Source: Vandiemenella viatica
Lineage: Eukaryota > Arthropoda > Insecta > Orthoptera > Morabidae
DNA: 64,000 nucleotides
Direction: 5' to 3'
Assembly (NCBI GenBank): GCA_031002005.1
Contig: CM061914.1
Span: forward strand, 193,892,685-193,956,684
Made by a program: the position numbers and the translations under genes. How positions within the stretch are numbered: the first letter of the stretch is position 1; every line of letters begins with the position of its first letter. Of this stretch, positions 43,290 to 52,726 are shown piece after piece. The notes under the pieces were generated by a model. The model ran no database searches. It worked only from the letters and a program-made list of their open reading frames with translations, and was not told where the DNA came from.

Positions 43290-43560
43290 TGATTCACATT
43301 TCTTATCTTCCATATAGCTTTCATTTTCTCTTCATGAGTTCTCTTTCTTTCTTCAATACACTTGATTTCTGGTCTCTTTGGAACTGTTTCGTTGCACTAC
43401 CCATGTGGTGACCTTTAGACTGAAAAAGCTCCTGTCTATATCTTCGAAGTGTCTTGCTCTGCCCTATATAAATCCTTTTTGGGTTGTTGGATTCACGGTA
43501 TACTCTTCGGTTTTGCAGCGCATGTCTTGATCATATTATTGACAGTCTTTGAATGTGTCT
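43290..43560 (-). pseudogene. Possible Penelope-type GIY-YIG endonuclease scrap
   Basis: One minus-strand frame near 43525-43435 reads RRVYRESNNPKRIYIGQSKT, similar to the VY...KxYIGQ core of the GIY-YIG endonuclease of Penelope-like elements; a Lys/Glu-rich frame follows. The two cysteines often found between VY and YIG are absent, and a stop precedes it. Weak but worth testing because a Penelope-type hammerhead occurs elsewhere in the window. Confidence 0.3.
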
Positions 43561-43947
43561 TTATTTTTTAGAAGTCTTCTGCATGATTTGACACTTTCCA
43601 TATTGCTTTTCGGTAGTGCAGTCTGTACCCTTCTTCTGTTTTCTTTTGGCCATGAATTTTCCTCATGATCTTTTATTTTCCTGGCAGGAGGTTATTTATC
43701 GTGATGATGGTCACATGGAAGTTTGTAACAGTACTTCGTGCATATTCATTTAGAAGCAATGGTGATGCCCCACACCATAAGCATAAAGCGTGTCTGAGGA
43801 ATACAAGATACTCACTGCAACAGTTGTTTGTAGACGGCATTTCATTTATTATGTTTATTTTGGCGACCAGGTGCCAGGACCTCCAAACAGAGTAAGTGAC
43901 GCCTCTGCTAGTGTGTGCGTGTTGTTGAGTGATGTGTTTGCGTGCAG

Positions 43948-44528
43948 GTGGCAGCCGCGAGGACCTGCTGATGCTGAACGGCGTTGGGGGCGGCTCGCTG
44001 CTGCGGCCCCACAGCTCGATGAGCGCCGGCGCGCACCGCTTCGTGAACGGCGCCGGGGGCGGCGGCTCCCTGCTGCGCCACGCCAACGGCTACCACCACC
44101 ACCACGGGCCGCCGCCCCCACACCACTACGTGCCGCCGCCCCCGCACGTGGTGCTGGCCACGCTGCCGGCCCGCCCCCGCCACGCCAAGGCGCGCCCGCA
44201 GCCGCAGGCCCCCGGCAAGATGGTGCTGCAGCCCGTGCCGCTGCTGGCGCCGCCCCCGGGCCGCCGCCGCCCCCCGCACGTGGTGGTGCCTCTGGAGGAG
44301 CCCGTCTACATGCCGTCCGCGCGGCCCATGAGCCCCGTCGCGTCCTTCCAGCCGACGCACTTCCCCCACGAGGCGTATCTCATGCAGCAGTACGCCACAG
44401 TGGAGCACCCCGGCCGCCACGCCAAGAAGAAGGCCGCCAAGCACAAGACGGTGCCCGCCCCCGTGCCCCTCGTGCCCGTGCCTGTCGTGCCGCCCCCGCA
44501 CGTGCTCGTCAACGGCGGCGGAGGAGGG
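43948..44528 (+). CDS. PTB/PID-domain protein, exon C
   Basis: Acceptor GCGTGCAG, donor GGAGGGG/GTAAGT; 581 bases. It completes the split Gly codon, then runs SREDLLMLNGVGGGSLLRPH, a YHHHHGPPPPHHY stretch near 44090, and Pro/Arg-rich and Lys-rich segments (RHAKKKAAKHK) to a final VNGGGGG. About 70% GC or more. The segment is predicted to be disordered. The frame stays open past the donor for another 78 codons to TGA at 44761 (see findings), so an intron-retention isoform is possible. SREDLL may be a conserved motif, as the flanks are low complexity. Confidence 0.82.
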
Positions 44529-44831
44529 GTAAGTTCTCATCATAGTGGCTCTTCTCACTTTTCTCATACTCGATGTTCTACCCCTATCGCGGGAGGGCAG
44601 TCGTTTGAGGTGTTTGGAGTTACCGGGAGTATCCTAGACAAGCCCTCTGCCGACAGCACGGAGCTCACCCTTAAAGCTGCTGGTGAGCCACGCAATACCA
44701 TCACGAGGGTAGCGGGCGCTACCATCAGCGCGACAAGTAGTAGTTCGCGCAAGTGGCACTGACGGCGACTCTTCAAACGTTGTGATGGAAGCCTTGCTAA
44801 GGGTAGGGGAACCCCACAGCACTTTGCCGTT

Positions 44832-45165
44832 GGGGGCGTCCATTAATTACGTGAGGGGTTTTTCTGCAATTCTGGACCCCCCTCCCTCTTTCTAGTTAGA
44901 TCTGGTTGGACTCTCCCCTGAGATGACGTGAAATTTTGATTGCCCCCCCCTTTTTTAGCTCTGCTGCTTCCGAGGGTGGTTATACCCCCCCCCCTACAGT
45001 AATTTCTGGGACTAATACCTCCTCTAAACTCGATATTCACGTCGTTTGAGACCGTTTTCTTTCTTCTTTTTTTTTTGAGGTCTACTGTCCTTCAAGAATT
45101 TCAATATCTCACGTGAGATTTCCTTAGGGGGGCATCCATTACTGACGTAGGGTGTTTTTCCCACA
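44832..45165 (+). repeat. MITE fragments with GGGGGCGTCCATTAATTACG ends
   Basis: A left end like that of 23020-23511 starts at 44832 (with GTGAGGGGTTTTTC), and a second similar end in the same orientation starts at about 45127 (GGGGGGCATCCATTACTGAC). C-runs fill the middle. The second end runs into LINE-C sequence at 45160, so it is truncated there. Confidence 0.6.
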
Positions 45166-45592
45166 TCTTCACGGAGACCACACTTACGTGCGGTTGCATT
45201 GCACACTCCGTGACCTGTGCGAAATCTGTTCAGTCGACACCAAAGACGCCTAGGCAAGTCAAACCCTGGGACACTGGTTGTTGGATCTACAGGTATTACA
45301 AGCCCACAACTGTGTTGACTGTTGGCTTCCCACTCTTTTCTCCACTGTGCATAAAGTTGTAATGTCTGAGACTGGCTGCTTCCACGTCGGCAGGTCTCCT
45401 CGCTTTTAGTCGAGTACGAGGCAGGTGAAGGAGGTCACTATGCAGAGGAATCATGTTGTTTTCCTCCACTCCTTCCAATTCTCTAAGCAATATCAATTTC
45501 CTTCTCAAATGTGGTGGAGGATTGTTGTAAAGTACAGGCAGCCAGGCTACTGGGGCAGACCTAATGACACCAGAGTGGCGGTGCAGCTTTGG
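45160..45592 (-). pseudogene. LINE-C C-terminal region, copy 2
   Basis: Closely similar to 31475-31905: shared blocks include CTTACGTGCGGTTGCATTGC, the CACTCCGTGACCTGTGCGAA block and the PPPHLRRKLILLREL frame (minus strand, 45540-45430). A shift separates the linker from the terminal RFRTGHGVCNATARKCGL. Copy 1 and copy 2 are truncated differently, so they are independent insertions. Confidence 0.8.
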
Positions 45593-45786
45593 TACAGTGC
45601 GCGTCACGAACTATGGCGGCCCAGTTTAGCGAGGGTCTGCGCATGTACGTCACCACTCTGCCAGTAGCCAATCACATTCAGTAACAATCCATAGCTTGTC
45701 GCGTTAACACGAGTGTTGAATGCGATTTGTTTGTGAATTGACCAGTTGTAAATCAGTGAGCATTGCAATAATTCCTATTCTAAATA

Positions 45787-45990
45787 ATGGAAGATGAGCA
45801 GCATAAGCGTAAGGTTCTGCATAGTCAAAGCAGAGAGCAAGTTTTTAAAGTTAAACGCGAAGCAGACGCGAGAGGGCCGATCTGCGACGTTGCCAAAGCT
45901 CAAGAGAGAACTGCTAAAGCGTGTGATACTAGCCTTAGAACTGTACTGCGAATAGTCGAACGCGGCAACGTCGCATATTCTGTGTCAACC
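45787..45990 (+). pseudogene. HTH start of an unknown transposase-like protein
   Basis: From ATG 45787 the frame reads MEDEQHKRKVLHSQSREQVF, KVKREADAR, then AKAQERTAKACDTSLRTVLR, a helix-turn-helix pattern (TAKA-x-x-x-S-x-R-T-V) that recurs in insect repeat-derived proteins beginning RKVLHSQ. Similarity fades after about 60 codons. The rest of the protein is absent. GCGCATGTACGTCACCAC and a second CGCCATCGTTCGTGACG region around it may be the element's ends. Confidence 0.5.
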
Positions 45991-46138
45991 CTATTTCTCT
46001 CTCTCTCTGCGCGACCCGCCATCGTTCGTGACGCTCACTATAGTCACAGAGTGAGCATCAGACCCGAAAATGGCGGCTGAGTACTTCATCGAAAACACGT
46101 CTTTAAGCATGTCTTTAAGCATATGATTGACTACAAGA

Positions 46139-46260
46139 GTGTGTAGTTAGTTGTTAATTTTTCTGCCAGTGTCACTTTGGTTGCTTTCTAACTGCGACCT
46201 TCCCACTCTCAAGAGACACAGGGTCGAGGTGTCGCGCGTGTGAAGTACTCTGACGTCGCA
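46139..46260 (+). repeat. Partial duplicate of the sequence upstream of exon D
   Basis: GTTAGTTGTTAATTTTTCTG, CAGTGTCACTTTGGT and CCACTCTCAAGAGA parallel 47518-47620 at roughly 80% identity and in the same orientation. The two copies flank the foldback 46284-46985 and the LINE-D fragment. Confidence 0.75.
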
Positions 46261-46283
46261 CAGTGGTCAGGAATTGGAATATA

Positions 46284-46985
46284 GTGGACATTCGAATTAT
46301 TAAAAAAATTGCTTTAGATAGCATCTGCTATGCTGATAAAAAATTGTTATGTTTAATTTTTGATAAAAAAGAGTCCTTCATACTTAAAATAAAAAAATGT
46401 ATGGGTGGAAATCTATTATTTTTTTCACGGCCCTATATCAAAGTGCAAAGTCAAACCTTATTCAATCATAAGTACCTATGCTACTTAATATTACAACACA
46501 AAAATTTCTTGGGTATCCTTGCCGCTTTGAATACAGGGCGCAAGTGAATTTCATGGTTAAAAAATAGTGGATATTCTTACAAAAGTCATAATATGGATCC
46601 AAAAAAAATTGGACATAGTAATTTTTGATCAGCACAGCAAATACTACCTAAAAAAATTTTTTTGTCTTGATATTATTCGTATGTTCGTTATATTTTATTC
46701 CGGAAATTCACTTGCGCCCTGTTGTCAAAGCGGCAAGGATACACAAGAAATTTTTATGTTGTAATATTAAATAGGATAGGTACTTATGATTGCATAAGAT
46801 TTGGTTTTGACACTTTGGTATAGGGCCGTCAAAAAAAAAAAAACAGATTTCCACCCATACATTTTTTTTATTTTAAGTGTGAAGGACTCATTTTTATCAA
46901 AAAAATTGAACATAACAATTTTTGATCAGCATAAAAAATGCTATATAAAGCATTCTTATTTTATTTTTTTGATTCGAATGTCCAC
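46284..46985. mobile_element. TA-flanked foldback (large palindrome)
   Basis: The ends GTGGACATTCGAAT (46284) and ATTCGAATGTCCAC (46985) are exact complements between TA dinucleotides (46282-46283, 46986-46987). Inverted pairing runs through arms of about 260-290 bases each: TTTTTGATAAAAA, CATACA...GGGTGGAAA, GCAAGTGAATTTC/GGAAATTCACTTGCGCCCTG and others. The centre is about 46550-46690. No transposase. A 702-bp palindrome of this kind would form a strong hairpin in RNA or single-stranded DNA. Confidence 0.85.
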
Positions 46986-46987
46986 TA

Positions 46988-47515
46988 TACGATTTGCTTT
47001 CCCAATTACATTCTCGATATGCTCATTCCATGACAAATTATTACGAATTGTTACCCACAGGTATTTAGTGGAATCTACCGTTCTAAGGACAGTGCCATTA
47101 ATAGTATATTCAAAGCTAAATGGTGACACCTTTTTACTTACAAGCATAACTTGGCACTTTTTAGAGTTTAACTCCAACTGCCAATCTTTACACCGCGCAA
47201 TTATTTTCATAATATCGTCTTGTAACAAAGCGCAGTCGTCCTGGGTTGTGATTTCACGATAAATAGTAGCATCATCGGCAAATAATCTTTTCATCCCCCT
47301 TATTATGTCGCACAAATCATTAATGTATATGAGAAACGACAGAGGCCCTATCACGCTTCCCTGAGGAACCCCGGATCTCACTTCAGTAAGTGATGAACGC
47401 TCACCGTCGAGAACTACACACTGTGTTCTGCCCTCCAGAAAGTCTGCAACCCAGTCGCATATTGGTCTAGATATGCCGTAGCTACGAAGTTTCCTAAGTG
47501 TGTTTGCCCAAGGAT
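46988..47515 (-). pseudogene. LINE-D reverse transcriptase fragment
   Basis: The minus strand encodes RSGVPQGSVIGPLSFLIYIN (RT domain 4), RLFADDATIY (catalytic FADD), LELNSKKCQVM and YLWVTIRNNLSWNEHI, a jockey/CR1-type RT; an upstream FLEGRTQCVVLDGE lies near 47440. Its downstream end is cut by the foldback; its upstream end near 47515. Both ORF ends are missing. Confidence 0.85.
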
Positions 47516-47517
47516 GA

Positions 47518-47640
47518 GTCGTTAGTTGTTAATTTCTCTGTCAGTGTCACTTTGGTCATTTCCTACCTATGGCCTTCGCACTCCCAAGAGAGCCGGGGAG
47601 ACAGGGTTTGTAGCACTCTGCTAGCGGCCTCAGGGTGTGT
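47518..47640 (+). repeat. Intron 3 segment duplicated at 46139
   Basis: The partner of 46139-46260, directly upstream of the exon D acceptor region. Since this copy adjoins the exon it is probably the original. Confidence 0.7.
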
Positions 47641-47673
47641 CGGGGTGCTGAGCGGTGTGTCACTGTGTTGCAG

Positions 47674-47946
47674 GCACCGCCCGACGAGGAGGAGATGGCT
47701 GCGCTGGCCGAGGACTCGACGTCGCCCTTCAACACGGGCATCTACCGCAAGAAGGGCCACCTCAACGAGCGCGCCTTCTCGTACAGCATCCGCCAGGAGC
47801 ACCGCTCGCGCTCCTACGGCTCACTCGCCAACCTCAAGTTCTCGGGGCCAGACCTCAAGAAGGAGCGCGAGATCGCGCAGATGATGCACGACCTCGACCT
47901 GTCCTCGGGCGACGAGCTGGAGCGCTCCGAGGTGCCGCACCTGCAA

Positions 47947-47977
<31 letters not shown>

Positions 47978-48012
47978 GGGGCTCGCTCAGGAACAACGCC
48001 GGCCGGCGGTAG
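47674..48012 (+). CDS. PTB/PID-domain protein, terminal coding exon D
   Basis: Acceptor GTGTTGCAG, phase 0, 112 codons to TAG at 48010-48012. The start is acidic (APPDEEEMAALAED), then comes the best-ordered part of the tail: FNTGIYRKKGHLNERAFSYS, IRQEHRSRSYGSLANLKF and KKEREIAQMMHDLDL. It ends in an 11-residue poly-Gln (47944-47976, mixed CAA/CAG) and GSLRNNAGRR. The middle is likely the conserved C-terminal motif of the family. A consensus donor CAG/GTCAGT follows the stop by six bases, and a LINE-B fragment starts about 57 bases after the stop. No AATAAA occurs before 48719. Confidence 0.85.
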
Positions 48013-48069
48013 ACGCAGGTCAGTGAGCGCGACGTCGTGTGGGCAGCAAGTGCAAGGCGAAGCACATTG

Positions 48070-48515
48070 GGCCGGGGGTACGGAAAGGTTATAAAGCACT
48101 TCGTTTACCGTACAGAGTAATGAGGGGATGTACCAGGGAAAAGAGGGAATTGTCGTACAAAACTTTGGTCAGACCATTGGTTGAATATGGTGGTGTAGTA
48201 AGGGCCCACATTTTGGCTATCAAAAACAGGAGTTGGAGCGCGCTCAAAGAAGAGCAGCTAGTTTTGCTTTGCGCAAATAATCGCTGGACTGAGTCAGTAA
48301 CTGATGTGATAAAGGAGCTGGATTGGGAGTCATTGGAGGAAAGGAGGAGGGTGAAGATAGTGCTGGGGATGTACAAGGGGTATGTTGGTAAGGGGGCTTG
48401 GAAGGATATTGGTCGAAGAATTGGGAAGGGGAAAGATGAACATGACCACAAGCTGCCGCCCTGTTTCTGACGTAAGAGGGTGGCAATCTTTTCTCTCGGA
48501 GGTAAGGGTGTCAGG
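48070..48515 (+). pseudogene. LINE-B fragment immediately after exon D
   Basis: The frame from 48039 encodes YRVMRGCTREKRELSYKTLV, RPLVEYGGVVRAH, then (shifted) VTDVIKELDWESLEERRRVK and GMYKGYVGKGAWKDIGRR. The start is only about 57 bases beyond the host stop codon and in the same orientation, so unspliced 3' UTR would contain it. Confidence 0.85.
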
Positions 48516-48519
48516 GGGT

Positions 48520-49255
48520 GTGTAGTAAACGAGCGGCAATTCACCACAGCCAAGTTTGGATTCGTCTCTGATCAACCACTCCCTGATCAGCTTCCGAAGA
48601 TATGTGGCCATAAGATCAGAGCAATTACGTTCTGCCCACACTTATTACTAGTATGAGCAGGAATCAGCGATACAAATGAAAACATGTAGTTGAAAGAATG
48701 GAGTGAGTTTAATACTTCAATAAAAATGGGCACATAGACATACACTTGAAATAACTGAAAAATACTGCATAAAATAACTCTCATAAAAGGAATCTCTTAC
48801 TAATAAAATCCCGTCACTCGGAATATTCTTTCTAAGCCAGCAGAAGGGTATAAATGGATTATCCATTACCTAATACAATCTGAATGCCGTCCGGCAACGT
48901 GGTCCATCCTGAGAATCGGCGAATAGACTGCCCCGGAGGCTGTTCTAGACTGCGCTCTCCAGAGTAGGAGCGTAGTGGGGGAAGTCATGTGACATTAGTC
49001 CTATTCGTCTAAAATCCCTTGCTAAGGGCTTTCTGGGTTACCGTGGTAGGGGGACTGCTTTCCACGGGAAGTGACTTTGCCCAACCTTGAGCTCTGCTTC
49101 GTTGGGTGGAATTGCGTTACATAGCTGCAGGTTGAGAAAAATTATCCCGAGTAAAAGTTTGCAAGATACTATAACTAAAGTCCCTCAATATACTACAGGT
49201 GCGCGGACTTCAGCGGTCGTTGTCTTGGTTGTCCGGGCTGAACCGCTTCAATTTA
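48520..49255. other. No feature recognised; possible poly-A signals at 48719 and 48801
   Basis: AATAAA hexamers occur at 48719 and 48801 on the plus strand and could end the host transcript. Otherwise mixed sequence without recognisable elements. Confidence 0.3.
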
Positions 49256-49263
49256 TGAAAACC

Positions 49264-49298
49264 TAACGTTTCGGCCATCATTTGGTGGCCTTCTTCAG
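49264..49298 (-). repeat. Degenerate hammerhead-like motif
   Basis: Minus strand: CTGAAGA (49298-49292), a strong stem with GGCCA/TGGCC arms, then GAAAC (49272-49268). The helix III and cleavage triplet region reads GTTAGG and does not fit, and helix I does not pair. This may be an inactive relative of the motif at 7391-7431. Confidence 0.3.
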
Positions 49299-49339
49299 AG
49301 CACTGTCGCCTTCATGAAGTCGTTAATTATTTAGATGTT

Positions 49340-49480
49340 AACAGTATGAGGTATTAACTCACGTGACCCCTTGGGGGGGGGGGAGGTGTTCCACCACATC
49401 TTACCAAATGTCTCCAAAGGGGGAGGGGGAGGCTAGATTCAGGAAACACCCCCTTACTGCTTTATTACACGTTTTGGGCG
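49340..49480. repeat. Decayed G-rich MITE fragment
   Basis: ATTAACTCACGTGACCCCTT, two G-runs and GGAAACACCCCCTTACTG repeat the vocabulary of the 23020-23511 family, but the ends no longer match well. Confidence 0.4.
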
Positions 49481-49489
49481 GTATAGGCT

Positions 49490-50190
49490 GGTCTGGTTTG
49501 CGACTTTAATGTTGCACCTTTCGCAATACTCCTTCACGTCTTACAATTAGTGAAGTACGAGAGACAGGAGACATACCAACAGGTCAAATGGCCTAATCCG
49601 TCAAGAACATGAAAATATTACGCTGTGCAGAGGCCGCGTCCTGCCCCGTCGCCTGAAGGTCACGGCTAAGGTGACGCGGGCTGGTTTAGAACCTGTTGCC
49701 TCTTCCTGGCTGTTCGTCACCGCACAGTGACTTTATGTTCGCCTCTTGAGTGCTCGGCACTGCAACACACGCCTTCCTACAGCAGCTGTGACGAAACACA
49801 AAGTCTCTGACATTCAACTCCAGTCATCTGCTTCCTATCGCGTCTTCAAAGTAACCCCCCTGCAGATTTTTCTTCCCGAATCTGACGTTTCCGACACGAG
49901 ACAAAACATTCCTGGCGACTGTTCCTCTTAAGATCAACTGCAAGTTACTGTCACTGCATTGTTCTGGAAAAATAATAGCTACCAGTAATTGGAAATGAAA
50001 TATACACGACGCAGAAAATCAGAATTTTTTAAAAAAAGGCGCAGAAAAACGCAATTTTTTAAATAATTTTTCATTATTTTTATTTATTATTATTTTTCCA
50101 TTATTTAAAATGTTAGAAAAATTGCTAAACATAATATACGAAATAATGAACAGATCGAGATCGTTGGAGAAATATTATAGCCAAACGGTG
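49490..50190. other. No feature recognised
   Basis: 49610-49930 is moderately GC-rich with short frames; 49990-50150 is very AT-rich with repeated TTTATTATTATTTT words. No element borders. Confidence 0.3.
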
Positions 50191-50194
50191 TAGA

Positions 50195-50290
50195 CCAGGG
50201 GTGAGAAAACTACGGCTCCAGGGCCAAATCCGACCCACACCCTGTTTCTGGTGTACGGATTTCGTACTTCTCTTTAACAAAAATTTTGGC
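50195..50290 (+). repeat. Left end of a hAT-like MITE
   Basis: CAGGGGTGAGAAAACTACGG then CCAGGGCCAAATCCGACCC matches the common CAGGGGTG...GGCC style of hAT ends and resembles 34131. The opposite end was not found. Confidence 0.45.
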
Positions 50291-50648
50291 AATTAATTAA
50301 AAATCTTTTTTAAGATTTCTTGTATTAATATCACTTCATAATAAAAAAATATGTTTTTTTTTTACTTTAGTAAAAATAATAAACCTATTCGAGGTTGACC
50401 CACAGATATTTATTCTTGTTTACAGTTTTGTCTTTTCCCTGAGACTCGTGGTCTAGAGAAAGGGGTAACCAAAACCAGATCTGCAAAAAAAAAAAAAAAT
50501 AAATATGCAATGGGCTACCAGTTAACAAAGACCTTTACACCAAAAATATGAGTACCGATTACAATATTCATTTATTTAGTTACAGTGATGAAAGGTGAAG
50601 GACATTATACTGCATCATGACTAGATTTACAATCAAACAGAAACTGCG

Positions 50649-50678
<30 letters not shown>
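50649..50678. repeat. Poly(T) tract
   Basis: A 30-base T-run, possibly the tail of a minus-strand retroelement that is otherwise unrecognisable. Confidence 0.9.
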
Positions 50679-50680
<2 letters not shown>

Positions 50681-50826
50681 TGAGAAAAACCAAGAAAGAA
50701 TTATAAATTGAAACTATAAAAATTTTGGATATTATCAGAGAAAGAAGAATTTCTGAATCCAGAAACACATAAAGTAAATTTCATTCCTTGACAAAACCAC
50801 AGAAATACTAAATTTGGTTTATTGAT

Positions 50827-51108
50827 ATGACACTAATGAATTTTAAGATAGAAGAAATTTTGTACACGTTCGCATACGAGAAAAACATTACGGTGTTTGA
50901 GGTTTTGCGTGAGAAAGTACAGAGACAACGACATACAGATGGGATAGACGAAAAAACACCGAGAAGAAAACGAAGCCACAAAATGAACTGGAGAACGAAG
51001 ATATTAACTGTGGTCCATTTTCAGCGGAAACAAAGAGAAAAAGAAAGAACTAACGTACCGCTCATTGACAAAACTTGGCAAACAACTCGGGAAATTAACG
51101 AATTGTAA
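50827..51108 (+). CDS. Unrecognised 93-codon open frame
   Basis: ATG at 50827, TAA at 51106-51108. The product is lysine/arginine-rich (TPRRKRSHKMNWRTK, QRKQREKER). It lies in AT-rich sequence with no neighbouring gene, promoter or splice evidence. It may be chance or part of a decayed element ORF. I list it only because it has a proper start and is longer than its surroundings. Confidence 0.15.
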   Translation: MTLMNFKIEEILYTFAYEKNITVFEVLREKVQRQRHTDGIDEKTPRRKRSHKMNWRTKILTVVHFQRKQREKERTNVPLIDKTWQTTREINEL

Positions 51109-51319
51109 GAGCAGCTAATAACCGGCGATTCTGACAACATATATGGTTCTGGTTGAATCTCATCTTACTGCGACTTCTCCTCTCTTCCATCGTCTGTCCT
51201 CGAATCACCCTGACGCCTTTATGTGGGCATGTGCGCACTCGTTTGATCTAGGAAGCGAATCTGATTGTGGCCCAAACACGCATTCAGCAAGAAAATATGT
51301 TTCATGTAGCCATTATGAC

Positions 51320-52470
51320 TAAGGTGCGGATCTTTATGACCTAAAAAGTAGAGAAATATGCAGGCAAATATGACCTTAAAAATGGGTCAAAATGACCTAA
51401 AAATTACAAAATATGGCCAAACGTTTAAATTTACTTTTACAACAAAACAAGCTCCATTATGCATCATTTATTTGATCTAGTAGAGTCACATTCATGTAGA
51501 CACCATAATTTCCTTCAATGCACTCACTGCACCATTGGGAAATTAAATTTTAAATCGTTTTGTTGAAGTTACTTTAATGTCACATAATTTACTGGTAATA
51601 ACTGATTCCGCTGCACTAAAATAGTCCTCTCCGGAAAATCGCACATTCAGGGAGGAAAGAAATTAGCATGGCGGTACTCACTGATCCATTGCAGCTTTAA
51701 CACTGACTGAGGAACTATTTTCTAAAGTACTGCCGACAATGAGACATTGATTGGCGCGGCTCGACACAGGCATGCTGCTGCTGCATTGTCGAGATTAAAA
51801 GGCGGGGGGGAACATTACGCTTAGAGAGTGACAATAATGTATAACTTTAATTGTTGACTGGTGAATTCTGACCAAACCAGTGACAATTTTTTCGTGCAAT
51901 GTACAATAGGAGCACAATCAGGGGCGTAGTTACTATGGGGCTAGGCGGTGCAGTGCACCGGGGCTCCTACGCTCAGGGGGCCCCCAAGCATACTCTGGGG
52001 GCCCCAAAGCGCACCTCTGGGCGGGGGGGGGGGGGCCAAGCGCAGTTCAGAGGCCCACGAGCCTTCATGGCAAACTAGCTCTACAGTCGTCTAAGGGGGC
52101 CCCTGAGACACAGGAAGCCCCTCACTAAGGGCCCTCTCACTGCTCAGGGGGCCCCTAAGCACAACTCTAGGGCCCCATCCTCAGCTCAGGGGGCCCTTAC
52201 CAGCAACACAAAGGAAAAAAAGATCGCTCATCTTGCCTGAGGGCCCAAAGTAAATTTTTAGCACCGGGGCCCTTGTTGACCTAGCTACGCCACTGAGCAC
52301 AATATCTTAATTTCTTCTCAACTATAACTTTCAGTGAATTCCCGGTACTATTAAAAAAATTACCAGATTTTTCCTCAAAATATGACCATAAATGTTATCG
52401 TAATACAACCAAAACTGGGAAAATGGCCTGTATGCATTTATATGCTACACAAAATACATTAAAATACAAC
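51320..52470 (+). mobile_element. ATATGACC-repeat element, copy 1 (interrupted)
   Basis: Similar to 61585-62320: both start with an AGAGAAAT[A/G]TGCAGGCAAATA block rich in TATGACC/AAAATGACC words, share GGCATGCTGCTGCTGCATTG and a GGCGG..AACATTACG region, and end with CCTCAAAATATGACCATAAA. Subterminal TATGACC repeats at both ends suggest a hAT-type element, but exact ends and duplication were not fixed. It is split by the MITE 51919-52295. Confidence 0.7.
51919..52295. mobile_element. hAT MITE with perfect 8-bp duplication, nested
   Basis: Ends CAGGGGCGTAGTTAC and complement of CAGTGGCGTAGCTAG; flanks AGCACAAT (51911-51918) and AGCACAAT (52296-52303) are identical. The 377-bp interior is made of GGGGGCCCC-type repeats. 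The related element at 61585-62320 has one copy of the target (AGTACAAT, 62148-62155) with no insert, which is the empty site. Confidence 0.93.
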
Positions 52471-52726
52471 TAGTCGCACTCCTCAGCTATGTTTTGCAGA
52501 AATGCTAAATCAGTGAAGCGGATCGGATCCAGAAAAACAAGAGGCATGCAAGATTTCAGCTGCAGGCTCGTCATAAGACGAATCCAATGAGAAACTTAAA
52601 AAAAAAATGTGGGCCATTGCGAAACGCTTTGTGGATCTAAAACAAAATTGTCGTTTTTTCCAAATACTTAACCTCGAAAATTCAAATAACTACGAGCCAT
52701 CTTCCACAGTTAAAGTTTTTTAAATT

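Noticed and set aside
43790..44567. 251-codon plus-strand and 219-codon minus-strand frames overlapping exon C
   Set aside because: They are alternative frames of a strongly GC-rich exon (Arg/Ala/Pro runs). Only the frame that joins exon B and exon D in phase is credible.
47814..48099. Cysteine- or leucine-run proteins opposite the poly-Gln tract
   Set aside because: Antisense reading of CAG/CAA repeats gives Leu/Cys runs; no independent support.
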